From positions 3,224,001 to 3,288,000 of the forward strand of contig OZ240206.1 of assembly GCA_965197405.1 (NCBI GenBank): DNA of 64,000 nucleotides, in the 5' to 3' direction. Positions within the stretch are counted from its first letter, which is position 1. The number at the start of each line of letters is the position of its first letter. The position numbers and the translations under genes are program-made. The notes under the pieces are model-generated. The model saw only the letters and a list, made by a program, of their open reading frames with translations. It searched no databases and was not told the origin of the DNA. Shown here piece by piece: positions 6,931-15,053 of this stretch. Origin of the DNA: G965197405 sp965197405. Lineage in GTDB: Bacteria > Chloroflexota > Dehalococcoidia > Lucifugimonadales > JAGWBF01.

Positions 6931-9900
6931 TCACTGTGTAACGGTCATCGCGCCCGCGAGGGTCTCGCCGCGATACTCGGGCCGGTAGTAGGAATACGCC
7001 TGGGAGACCACCTCCTTAGCCCGCACGGGGTACTTCGCTCGCGCCTGGAACTCCAGCGAGACCGTCTCGCCCGGCATCATGTCCTCGACGTAGAGGATGA
7101 CCTTTCTCCCCGCAATCTCGAATCGCTTGAGGTTGTCGCTCTCCTCGACGAGGGCCCCGACCGTCTCGCGCACCGGCTCGAACCCCGTCGGCACCGCCAG
7201 GTCGAGGACGACCATCCCCGCCTCGACGGGGACCGGGGGCGTGAAGGTGATAGAGGCGGAGACGGTGATGAGGTCGTCCACCTCGACGTGGTCGGTGCCG
7301 TAGTCCACGGCGATGTCGAACACGTCCCGGACCTCCGTCCGCCTCTCAGGGACGTTGTACCGGAGGACCGACTGGAGGACGGCGTCCCCCTTGCCCTCGG
7401 CTGTCACGACCAACACGCTGCCGAGGGGGACCTGCACGATCTGCATCACGTCCGAGTTCTCCGGGGTGATGCTCACCTCTTTCCGCCAGCTACCGCCTTC
7501 CAGAGTGACGGTCATATCGGTGTCCGCCTCCACCTTCGTTGAGAAGGAGGTAAGCCCCTGGAGGCTGACGATGGTATCCTGGGTCGAGCCGAAGCCGCCC
7601 AGCGCGTTCCGCTGCCCAACCAGCCACCTGGCCGTCCGCGATGCGTTTATCAGATCTTGGCGCTCCAGCAGGGCAAGCAGCGCGTATCCCGTCGTCTCTA
7701 TGGCCGCGCTATGGTTGCCATGAGAGTCGGGCCGGTGTCCGCCCTCGGGGTAGGGTTCGACGGGCAGGTCGCCGCCGCCCCAGTACAGCGCGCCGTCGTC
7801 GCCGTCGGAGGCCATGGACATCAGGCTCTCGTAGGCCTCGTCCTTGAGCGCGCTGTCAACCAGCTCCAGGGCATAGGACGTGACGGCCATGGTGTACGGG
7901 TCGTTGATTTCGTCCAGCTTGCCTTCCAGATACCGGACGGCGCTTGTGGCAGCACTGTCGCGGCCGGCCTCCAGGAGGGCGACGGTCACATAGGCGGTCA
8001 ACGCCTCGCGCCCCTGCAGCCCGCCGAGAAGCTCCTGATGGTGCAGGAATCCCACGTTCTCGAAGGAGCCGTCGCTCAGCTGGTGCCGCTCTATCCACGC
8101 CGCCGCGTCGTCAATGACCGCCTGGTCTATGTACATTAGGTCCCTCGCTTCGGCGAAGGTCTTGAGGACGAAGGCCGTCAGCCACAGGCTGCCTTCCTGG
8201 TCGTTGTTGCCGAAGGCGGAGAAACTGCCGTCGTCGCGCCGGTACGTCAGCTCGCGCTGGTAGCCCACCAGCATCAGGTGCTCGGCCTTGGCCATGACCT
8301 CGGGTTTGAGCTGGCCCGTCTCCTTCAGATAGCGGGCCACGTACACGTTGGGCGCGAAGAGAATCATGTTCTGCTCGCCGCACCCGAAGGGCATTCTCAG
8401 GAGATTTTCCAGGCCCTCGATGGTCTGGGTCAGGAAGCTCCCCGTCAGTGCGACATAGGCCCGGCCGGACCCGTCAATGGCGTCGAAGGGCAGGTCGGGA
8501 CGGAACTCGTGGGAATGGCCGTCGGAGACCACCTGGTTATCCACGACCTCCACCGCGACGCCCTCCGGCTCGACCAGCAGGTCCTTGATGACGGCGTCGG
8601 CGGCCTCGGCGCTCCGCGCAGTGATCTTGACGGGGTTGCTGCCCAGTCCCTTGACACGAATCATGAACTCGGCGCCGCCGACGTCGCTGGCGTCAATGGT
8701 GAGGGATTTCAGCGGCTCATCCAGCAGGTCGAACCAGTCTTCCTCCTCAATCTCGACGAAGACCTCCTGGGGAGTTTCGAGGTAGTTGAACAGGGCGACC
8801 TTGACGGTCAACTCCTCGCCGCGAATGGCGGAGAAGGGCAGGTCTACGGTCAGGAAGAAGGGCTGGAACACCCGCAGCTGGCCCTCTCCTATGCCGAGGC
8901 CATGCTCCTTGGACATGCCGACGGCGCGGAGCATCCACGTGGTGATGCTGTCGGGCGCTTCAACGGGCACGACGGCACTGCCATTCTCGTCCGTGTGAAC
9001 GTCCTGCCATATCCACGTTTCGGGGAAGAACTGGCGCACTCGCTGCACCTCGGCTAGGCCTTCCGGCGCGCTCTTGGCGGCAGGAGTAGGGGCAAGGGCG
9101 GGGGTTACGCCAGGAGCAGACTCAGCTGCGGCCTCCATCATCACCGCATCATCCATAACAGCCCGCGGCAGCTCGAACTTCTCGCCCGACGGCACGTCCT
9201 TGTTGGTCAGCACAATCGTTCCCGCATCCTCGAAGGTCTCGTACGCGCCGCGGGTCGTGATTGTGTCGAAGCGGTCGGCCGCGTGGAGCTCCGCCTGCGG
9301 CTCCAGGTAGAGCCTCTCTAGGTCATTGAAGACCTGCTGGAGATTCAGGCGGTTCTCGGCCAGGATGAACACGGACTTGTCCACGGCCACAAGGCCGACC
9401 CGCGCCTCGCCCTGTGTCCGTACGTTGATGTCAACGGGGTCTCCCGGCCTCACCTCCTCGGCGCTGAAGCCGGCCTGCACGTCATGTGGGTAGGCCGCCT
9501 CCACGCTGAAGGGGAGATAATCCGCGGCAATCTCATTGTTCGGGAGGACCTGGTACACGAGGATGCGGGACGATGGGGCCATCAGCTCCGTCGCCACGAA
9601 CTCGATGTCCGGGTCCGACGTAACGTCGGTGAATATGACGGTGCCCCTGGACAGGACTTCGTAGTAGAAGTTGCGAGCTTCCCGGGTCGAGTTGACCCGG
9701 AACCGCAGGGTATCGCCGACCTGGACGTCGTCCCCGGTCACCTGCTCGACGTGGATGAAGCTGCCCGAGGGCGAATGGCCCGATTGCAGAATGAGGGACG
9801 TGTATGCCTGGCCCGCGTCCGCTTCCAGCAGCATCGCTGCGGCGTCGCGGGGTGAATCGGCCTTGACGATGGCCTTGCCATTGGAGGTTGCGACCCGGAC

Positions 9901-11220
9901 CGTCTCCACGTCAACTGGGTCGAACACCTTGTCAATGTAGCTGAAGACGAGGGTCACGTCGGTGTCCACCGGCGAGCCGTCCGGCTCCTGGGCGACGACC
10001 AGGTACGACATTTCCAGGCCGGGCTTGAATACCCGGCTCTCGGGTATGACCTTCAGGGTCACCGGGGCAGCTGCTACGGAGAACAGCCGGGTGGTGCTCT
10101 CCTCATATCCCGTCCCCTTCTCGTATATGGTCACGTCGAGGGTGACGTTCCCCTGGCCGCCGGCCGCCGGAACGCCCGCGACGAACTTCACCGGGGGCAG
10201 CTCGAAGGTCGTCTCGCCGTTTATAGGCCCGTTGAACCGGGCGTACTCCTCCCACTGGCCGACGTACCGCGAGGCGACAATCTCGACCTCGCCCACGACC
10301 GGCTTGCCAAAGGAGTATTCGCCGGAGACCGTGCCGCTGATTGGGTCGCCGGCGAGGACCCAGCTGCGCTCGGTTGCCACGTTGACCTCGTACTTGGGCA
10401 GGACGTACTCCTCGACGCGCACGTCCAGCTGGCTCTTCTGGTCGCCGGCGATGGCGGTGAGCTTCCATACGCCCAGGTTCGGCTCCGTCGAGAGTGGAAG
10501 CTCGACGGAGGTCATGCCGTAGTCGTCGGTTTCGACCTCCTTCTTGAAGACCTTGATGCCCTTGGCGTCCTGCACTTCGATAGTCGCAGCAGAAGGCCAG
10601 GGCTTGAGCAGGGCGTCAAGGGTCATTAGCCGGATGTGGACGGTCTGGCCGGGCTTGTAGATAGGCTTGTCCGTCTCGACGAACAGGAGCACGCCATCCT
10701 CAACCTCCACGGAGGCTCTGCGAGGTTCCGGGACGTCCTCCACCTGAATTTCGATCTCGTACCGGCCCCGCTCCAGGCGCGGCACCGGAAATGTGACGTT
10801 CGTCGCACCTTCCACCCGGGCGGCGACGACGCCCACCGGAGCGCCCGCGTCGAGAAGCGTGAGGCGCACGTTGCCGGCCGCGGGCCGGCTGGCGTTGAAG
10901 AGCGATACCGAGACCTGCTCGGAATAGCCCGTGCGAAGCCTTCGCGGGACGACGGCCACGAAGCTGTCCGGAGCGAGGCCGGGCACAGTCGTCACTTCCG
11001 GCGAAGGGGCCGGTATCGGGGAAGCGACCGGCGGGAGTCCGGGCCCGTTGCCCTGGTCCGTCGGACCTTGCGGGGTAGGTCCTGGCGATGTCGGCGTAAC
11101 GTCCGGAGATCCCGGCGGTGCCGGAGTCGGCGACGGTCCGGGTGTCACATCTCTCGTGCCGCAGGCCGCCAGCGCCATCATCAGGACCGCGATAGCTACG
11201 AATATGGAGAGCTTTTTCAT
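6931..11220 (-). CDS. Alpha-2-macroglobulin family lipoprotein
   Basis: A 1429-residue secreted lipoprotein. The signal peptide MKKLSIFVAIAVLMMALAAC ends in a lipobox (LAAC, Cys20). A Pro/Thr/Gly-rich linker follows (about 25-70), then macroglobulin-like beta domains. FPETWIW marks the start of the A2M domain, and the thioester motif GCGEQ is intact with Cys947. Family members trap attacking proteases through the reactive thioester after bait-region cleavage. The TWIW-type segment and domain order are closer to the eukaryotic A2M/C3 arrangement than to the long E. coli YfhM form. The bait region is probably the Ala/Pro-rich stretch before FPETW (around 690-720). ATG 11220 has an AGGAG site. 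No pbpC gene is adjacent, unlike many proteobacterial A2M loci. Confidence 0.92.
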   Translation of the reverse strand: MKKLSIFVAIAVLMMALAACGTRDVTPGPSPTPAPPGSPDVTPTSPGPTPQGPTDQGNGPGLPPVASPIPAPSPEVTTVPGLAPDSFVAVVPRRLRTGYSEQVSVSLFNASRPAAGNVRLTLLDAGAPVGVVAARVEGATNVTFPVPRLERGRYEIEIQVEDVPEPRRASVEVEDGVLLFVETDKPIYKPGQTVHIRLMTLDALLKPWPSAATIEVQDAKGIKVFKKEVETDDYGMTSVELPLSTEPNLGVWKLTAIAGDQKSQLDVRVEEYVLPKYEVNVATERSWVLAGDPISGTVSGEYSFGKPVVGEVEIVASRYVGQWEEYARFNGPINGETTFELPPVKFVAGVPAAGGQGNVTLDVTIYEKGTGYEESTTRLFSVAAAPVTLKVIPESRVFKPGLEMSYLVVAQEPDGSPVDTDVTLVFSYIDKVFDPVDVETVRVATSNGKAIVKADSPRDAAAMLLEADAGQAYTSLILQSGHSPSGSFIHVEQVTGDDVQVGDTLRFRVNSTREARNFYYEVLSRGTVIFTDVTSDPDIEFVATELMAPSSRILVYQVLPNNEIAADYLPFSVEAAYPHDVQAGFSAEEVRPGDPVDINVRTQGEARVGLVAVDKSVFILAENRLNLQQVFNDLERLYLEPQAELHAADRFDTITTRGAYETFEDAGTIVLTNKDVPSGEKFELPRAVMDDAVMMEAAAESAPGVTPALAPTPAAKSAPEGLAEVQRVRQFFPETWIWQDVHTDENGSAVVPVEAPDSITTWMLRAVGMSKEHGLGIGEGQLRVFQPFFLTVDLPFSAIRGEELTVKVALFNYLETPQEVFVEIEEEDWFDLLDEPLKSLTIDASDVGGAEFMIRVKGLGSNPVKITARSAEAADAVIKDLLVEPEGVAVEVVDNQVVSDGHSHEFRPDLPFDAIDGSGRAYVALTGSFLTQTIEGLENLLRMPFGCGEQNMILFAPNVYVARYLKETGQLKPEVMAKAEHLMLVGYQRELTYRRDDGSFSAFGNNDQEGSLWLTAFVLKTFAEARDLMYIDQAVIDDAAAWIERHQLSDGSFENVGFLHHQELLGGLQGREALTAYVTVALLEAGRDSAATSAVRYLEGKLDEINDPYTMAVTSYALELVDSALKDEAYESLMSMASDGDDGALYWGGGDLPVEPYPEGGHRPDSHGNHSAAIETTGYALLALLERQDLINASRTARWLVGQRNALGGFGSTQDTIVSLQGLTSFSTKVEADTDMTVTLEGGSWRKEVSITPENSDVMQIVQVPLGSVLVVTAEGKGDAVLQSVLRYNVPERRTEVRDVFDIAVDYGTDHVEVDDLITVSASITFTPPVPVEAGMVVLDLAVPTGFEPVRETVGALVEESDNLKRFEIAGRKVILYVEDMMPGETVSLEFQARAKYPVRAKEVVSQAYSYYRPEYRGETLAGAMTVTQ

Positions 11221-11360
11221 CTCGCACCAACTCCTTAACGCTGATGTCACAGGTACTATCGGTTAGTACATAGACGTACCTGGGCCGGAAAAAGTTCCGC
11301 GAGAGGAAACGCGGGCCTTTCTCTAGCGCGAGGACATGATGGAGAGGTCACCGCGCTCCG

Positions 11361-12437
11361 TCATTCCACGTCCGGCCACGTCCGGGCGCGGCGCATGAAT
11401 ACCGAGGGGTCTTCACTCCACTCCCCATAGCCTATGCTCCGGTCGTCGGTCAGCCAGTTGAGCTTCTCATCCAGGCAGGAAGCCAACTCCGCGTCCTCCA
11501 CGGCCAGCGTAAAGCCGCCGTGCTCAGCCTCATCGTCGAGGGCGGACACCACGAATGCCCCGCCATAAGCGGAGGCGGCTTCACGATTGCCGACTTCTCC
11601 CCGGGCCACCGCGTCTATCTCTCCACCGGCGAGGGCTTCGAGCAGGTCCACCTCACCGGTCTCGTCCCCAAGATAGACCACTTGAGGCATGGTCTCTCCG
11701 GGAGGGTGAAGGTGCTGTCTCCCCACAAGGTTGGGGGACTCGCCAGCGGCAGTAATCCTGTAATCCGGGCTGCCATCGGCGACCATCGTGCCTCGCGGCG
11801 TGTCTACGCGCGCACCGGCGGTCAGAACGCCATCGGAATCAACGAGGCCCGTCAGTTCCAGCAGGCGGAACTCCCCCGTCGTGCCCGCGAGAGCGCCCAC
11901 GCGCACGTCGCCGGTCAGGTCGTCATGGCTGGCAAGACGTTCCGAATCTTCGGCGCGCACCAGGAGCGACTGGCGAAAGGCGACGTGGCCCGACGTAAAG
12001 GCAACCACCCGCTTGCCCGTCGCGTCCCGGGTGCGGGAGTCAAGGATCGTGATGCCACCCCCGACAATGTCGTACCGCGGCCCGGCTGATTGCGGCCAGA
12101 TGCCGTCCCAGATCGTGATGCCGCGCCGGGAGAAGGACAGTCCCGCGCCCTCCATAGCTTCAAGAGCGGTCAGCAGGTCCGATTCATAGCCGAGATGAGT
12201 GTTGAAGCCCTCGGAGGCCGGGTCGCCGTCGGCGCTGTAGCTGAGCGGCTCGAAGAAGGCGTAGAACCCGACGTTGAGTACCCGGTCCGCGCACTCCTGC
12301 AACGAGGCGCTATCGGACGCGGACGTTGGTGTAGGCGTTGGCGTGGACGAGCAGGCGGCAAGGCAAAGCAGCGCCACGCCAAACAAGACGGCGCTGGCGA
12401 GGGCAATGGGCGAGGGGGACTTTATGATTGCTATCAT
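11361..12437 (-). CDS. Family 3 extracellular solute-binding lipoprotein
   Basis: A 358-residue lipoprotein with an N-terminal hydrophobic segment ending LLCLAAC (Cys29), then a Pro/Thr/Ser linker and a two-lobed substrate-binding domain of the amino-acid ABC transporter type. Recognisable elements are VGFYAFFEPLSY near the start, IWDGIWPQ and YDIVGGGITI in lobe 1, VGALAGTTGE at the hinge and AVARGEVGN near the end. It would bind a polar solute outside the membrane. No permease or ATPase gene is adjacent, so it may be an orphan or act as a sensor. ATG 12437 is preferred over 12467 because AGGAG lies 9 bp upstream of it. Confidence 0.78.
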   Translation of the reverse strand: MIAIIKSPSPIALASAVLFGVALLCLAACSSTPTPTPTSASDSASLQECADRVLNVGFYAFFEPLSYSADGDPASEGFNTHLGYESDLLTALEAMEGAGLSFSRRGITIWDGIWPQSAGPRYDIVGGGITILDSRTRDATGKRVVAFTSGHVAFRQSLLVRAEDSERLASHDDLTGDVRVGALAGTTGEFRLLELTGLVDSDGVLTAGARVDTPRGTMVADGSPDYRITAAGESPNLVGRQHLHPPGETMPQVVYLGDETGEVDLLEALAGGEIDAVARGEVGNREAASAYGGAFVVSALDDEAEHGGFTLAVEDAELASCLDEKLNWLTDDRSIGYGEWSEDPSVFMRRARTWPDVE

Positions 12438-12543
12438 GCTGGCGGCTCCTGCTGCGATATTGTTCATAACGGAATGAGATAAACGGAAACCTCACTATTT
12501 TTTACCGGGCTAAGGGTGGACAATTGCCGCGCTGTTTATGAAA

Positions 12544-12571
12544 TTGACCGGACAACCCATACAGTCATAGT
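12544..12571 (+). promoter_or_regulatory. Candidate promoter of argH
   Basis: TTGACC (12544-12549) and CATAGT (12566-12571) are 16 bp apart, followed by an AT-rich run TATATATAGTATAT. It lies about 75 bp upstream of the argH start on the same strand. Confidence 0.4.
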
Positions 12572-12645
12572 ATATATAGTATATGATGTAGACCATCCCA
12601 GAGAATGGCATAGATAGCACCGGACTATCAGGACGGCGTCGAGAG

Positions 12646-13992
12646 ATGGACACACGCAAATACGGCTACACCGTCTCCATTCACTACGACCGGAGGTTGT
12701 ACCGTCAGGACATCGCCGGCTCCATAGTCCACGCCCGTATGCTGGCGAAGCAGGGGATTATATCCGATGAGGACGCCGGGCTTATTGTAACGGGGCTGAC
12801 CTCCATCCGCGAGGAGATAGAGAATGGGACCTTCCCCTGGAAGGAAGACCTGGAAGACATCCACATGAACGTGGAGGCCCGCCTCCACGAGAAGATAGGC
12901 GGCGAAGCGGCGGGCAAGCTCCATACCGCACGCTCCCGCAACGATCAGGTGTCCCTGGACATGAGGATGTACGTCAAAGACGCGGTGGCGGAGACCACCC
13001 GCTCTATTCGCAGCCTCCAGAAGTCCCTCGTAGACGTGGCAGAGGCCCACAGAGGCGTCGTGATGCCCGGGTACACCCACCTCCAACGTGCCCAGCCCGT
13101 CCTTTTCTCACACCACATGCTGGCCTACTTCCACATGCTGGAGCGCGACCGCTCCCGCTTCCGGGACTGCCACCGGCGGGCCGACGTCCTTCCCCTGGGC
13201 AGCGGGGCGCTTGCGGGGGTGCCCTATCCCACGGACAGAGAGTTCATGGCAGGGGAGCTGGGGTTCGCCGGCATAAGCCCCAACAGCATGGACGCCGTGT
13301 CGGACCGGGATTTCCTCGTTGAATACCACTCGGCAGCGTCCATCTGCATGATGCACCTGTCCCGCCTGGCCGAGGAGCTAATCATCTGGTCTTCCCAGGA
13401 GTTCGGCTTCATAAAGCTGGCGGACGGCTACACGACGGGAAGCAGCATCATGCCCCAGAAGCGCAACCCCGACTTCGCCGAGATAGCCCGGGGCAAAACG
13501 GGTCGCGTTTATGGTCATCTCATGGGCATCCTGACGGTGCTCAAGGGCCTTCCCCTCACCTACAACCGGGACCTGCAGGAAGACAAGGAGGGCGCTTTCG
13601 ATACCATAGATACGCTTCTGGCAACCCTGGAGGCCTTCACGGGCATGATTGCATCCCTCGAGATAGACCCAGAACGCCTCGCCCAGGCAGCGGCAGGGGG
13701 GCATATGCTGGCCACCGACCTGGCCGACTACCTGGTGAGCAAGAAGGGGGTGCCCTTCCGGGAGGCCCACGGAATTGTGGGAAGGCTTTGCCATTACGCC
13801 GCGTCCCAGGCAAAGGAACTCCACCGGCTCACCATCGAGGAGTACTTGCAATTCTCACCCCACTTCGGGGAAGATGTCTACGGCATAACCCCCCAGGCAT
13901 CGGTGGCTGCCCGCGACGTCAAGGGGGGCACCGCGCCCCGCCAGGTGGAGGAATCGCTGGCGCAGGCCAGGATGCTCCTGGACTCAGCCTGA
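12646..13992 (+). CDS. argH: Argininosuccinate lyase
   Basis: A 448-residue cytoplasmic enzyme for the last step of arginine synthesis, splitting argininosuccinate into arginine and fumarate. Family signatures are HTARSRNDQ (near residue 93) and GSSIMPQKRNPD (near 265), the latter containing the mobile catalytic serine loop. The N-terminus is short: most ArgH proteins begin with a WGGRF segment about 15 residues earlier. No usable start codon exists between a TGA at 12583 and the ATG at 12646, so the N-terminus is either genuinely short or damaged. The ribosome-binding site is weak. rpe starts 23 bp downstream on the same strand. No argG is nearby. Confidence 0.93.
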   Translation: MDTRKYGYTVSIHYDRRLYRQDIAGSIVHARMLAKQGIISDEDAGLIVTGLTSIREEIENGTFPWKEDLEDIHMNVEARLHEKIGGEAAGKLHTARSRNDQVSLDMRMYVKDAVAETTRSIRSLQKSLVDVAEAHRGVVMPGYTHLQRAQPVLFSHHMLAYFHMLERDRSRFRDCHRRADVLPLGSGALAGVPYPTDREFMAGELGFAGISPNSMDAVSDRDFLVEYHSAASICMMHLSRLAEELIIWSSQEFGFIKLADGYTTGSSIMPQKRNPDFAEIARGKTGRVYGHLMGILTVLKGLPLTYNRDLQEDKEGAFDTIDTLLATLEAFTGMIASLEIDPERLAQAAAGGHMLATDLADYLVSKKGVPFREAHGIVGRLCHYAASQAKELHRLTIEEYLQFSPHFGEDVYGITPQASVAARDVKGGTAPRQVEESLAQARMLLDSA

Positions 13993-14015
13993 AGCCCCGG
14001 CTAAGAAAGGGAAAG

Positions 14016-14729
14016 ATGAGCGGACAAAGAGCTTCGGAGATAAAGATAGCTCCATCCATTCTCTCCGCCGACTTTGGACGTCTGGGAGAACAGGTGGCGG
14101 AGGTCACACGGGCGGGGGCCGACTATATACACGTGGACGTGATGGACGGCCATTTCGTACCCAACATCACCATGGGGCCGGTGGTCGTGGAGGGAATACG
14201 GGCGTCTACCCACCTGCCCCTGAACGTTCACCTGATGATTGAGGAGCCGGGCCGCTTCATACCCGACTTCATCAAGGCGGGCGCCGACCATATCATCGTC
14301 CACAGCGAGTCTTCCCTGCACTTGCACCGGCTGGTACACCAGGTCAAAGACGCGGGCCTACAGGTCGGCGTAGCTATAAACCCTTCCACTTCCCTGGCTT
14401 CCATCGAGGAGGTGCTGTACTACGTGGACATAGCCCTGGTGGGCACCGTGAACCCCGGCTTCGCGGGCCAGAAGATGATACCGGAGACCCTGGGCAAGGC
14501 GTCCAGGCTGAAGGGTCTACTGGAGGACAGGGGGTACGGGGCGGAGGTCCAGGTTGACGGCGGCATAAACGCTGAGACGGCCCCGGCCGCGGCGATGGCG
14601 GGGGCCACGATCCTGGTGGCCGGCTCTGCCGTCTTCAACAAGACAGAGTCGGTGGAGACGGCGATGAAGAGGCTGAGGGACAGCATCCAGGGCAGCCCTC
14701 GGCCCGACGAGTGTGCTATCCGCCCCTAA
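14016..14729 (+). CDS. rpe: Ribulose-phosphate 3-epimerase
   Basis: A 237-residue TIM-barrel enzyme of the pentose phosphate pathway that interconverts ribulose-5-phosphate and xylulose-5-phosphate. Visible motifs are IAPSILSADF at the first strand, HVDVMDGHFVPN (metal and catalytic residues), HLMIEEP, VGTVNPGFAGQ and VDGGIN for phosphate binding. ATG 14016 lies 23 bp after argH, so the two are probably co-transcribed. Its stop codon overlaps the stop of the convergent rpmB gene, leaving no room for an intergenic terminator. Length and motifs are ordinary for the family. Confidence 0.95.
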   Translation: MSGQRASEIKIAPSILSADFGRLGEQVAEVTRAGADYIHVDVMDGHFVPNITMGPVVVEGIRASTHLPLNVHLMIEEPGRFIPDFIKAGADHIIVHSESSLHLHRLVHQVKDAGLQVGVAINPSTSLASIEEVLYYVDIALVGTVNPGFAGQKMIPETLGKASRLKGLLEDRGYGAEVQVDGGINAETAPAAAMAGATILVAGSAVFNKTESVETAMKRLRDSIQGSPRPDECAIRP

Positions 14730-14911
14730 GCCCTCGAGAGCTTGTGACGGCTCCTGAGACAGCGGGTGCATATCTTGACCTTCTTTGTCTCTCCGTTCAC
14801 CGCCAAGCTCAGCTTGTGCACGTTGGGTAGGAACCGGGTCTTGGTGCGTCTCTTGGAATGGCTCACGTTGTTGCCCGACATGGCGAGCTTGCCACAAACT
14901 TGACACTTCAT
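14726..14911 (-). CDS. rpmB: 50S ribosomal protein L28
   Basis: A 61-residue ribosomal protein of the large subunit. It begins MKCQVCGK and contains NNVSHSKRRTKTRFLPN, the L28 core, then CTRCLRS near the end. The two CxxC pairs are the zinc-binding (C+) form of L28. ATG 14911 has AAGGA upstream. The TAG stop (14728-14726) overlaps the TAA stop of the convergent rpe. Confidence 0.96.
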   Translation of the reverse strand: MKCQVCGKLAMSGNNVSHSKRRTKTRFLPNVHKLSLAVNGETKKVKICTRCLRSRHKLSRA

Positions 14912-14948
14912 AATGCAGTCCTTATCTTCGACGGGTACAGTGCGGGAT

Positions 14949-14977
14949 TTGACGGCCCCATTCACTTTTTGTAGGAT
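14949..14977 (+). promoter_or_regulatory. Candidate promoter for the FakA/FakB-like pair
   Basis: TTGACG (14949-14954) and TAGGAT (14972-14977) with a 17-bp spacer. It lies in the 142-bp divergent gap between rpmB and the DAK-domain gene and reads towards the latter. Confidence 0.45.
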
Positions 14978-15053
14978 AGAGCGCATAAACGCTATGCAGA
15001 TGCAGCCCCCATAGGATACCATAGCACATGAGGAGTTACAAGGGAGGCTGGCT

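Noticed and set aside
10636..11238. Plus-strand frames antisense to the alpha-2-macroglobulin gene
   Set aside because: Arg-rich or repetitive translations without ribosome-binding sites; the minus-strand gene explains the open frames.
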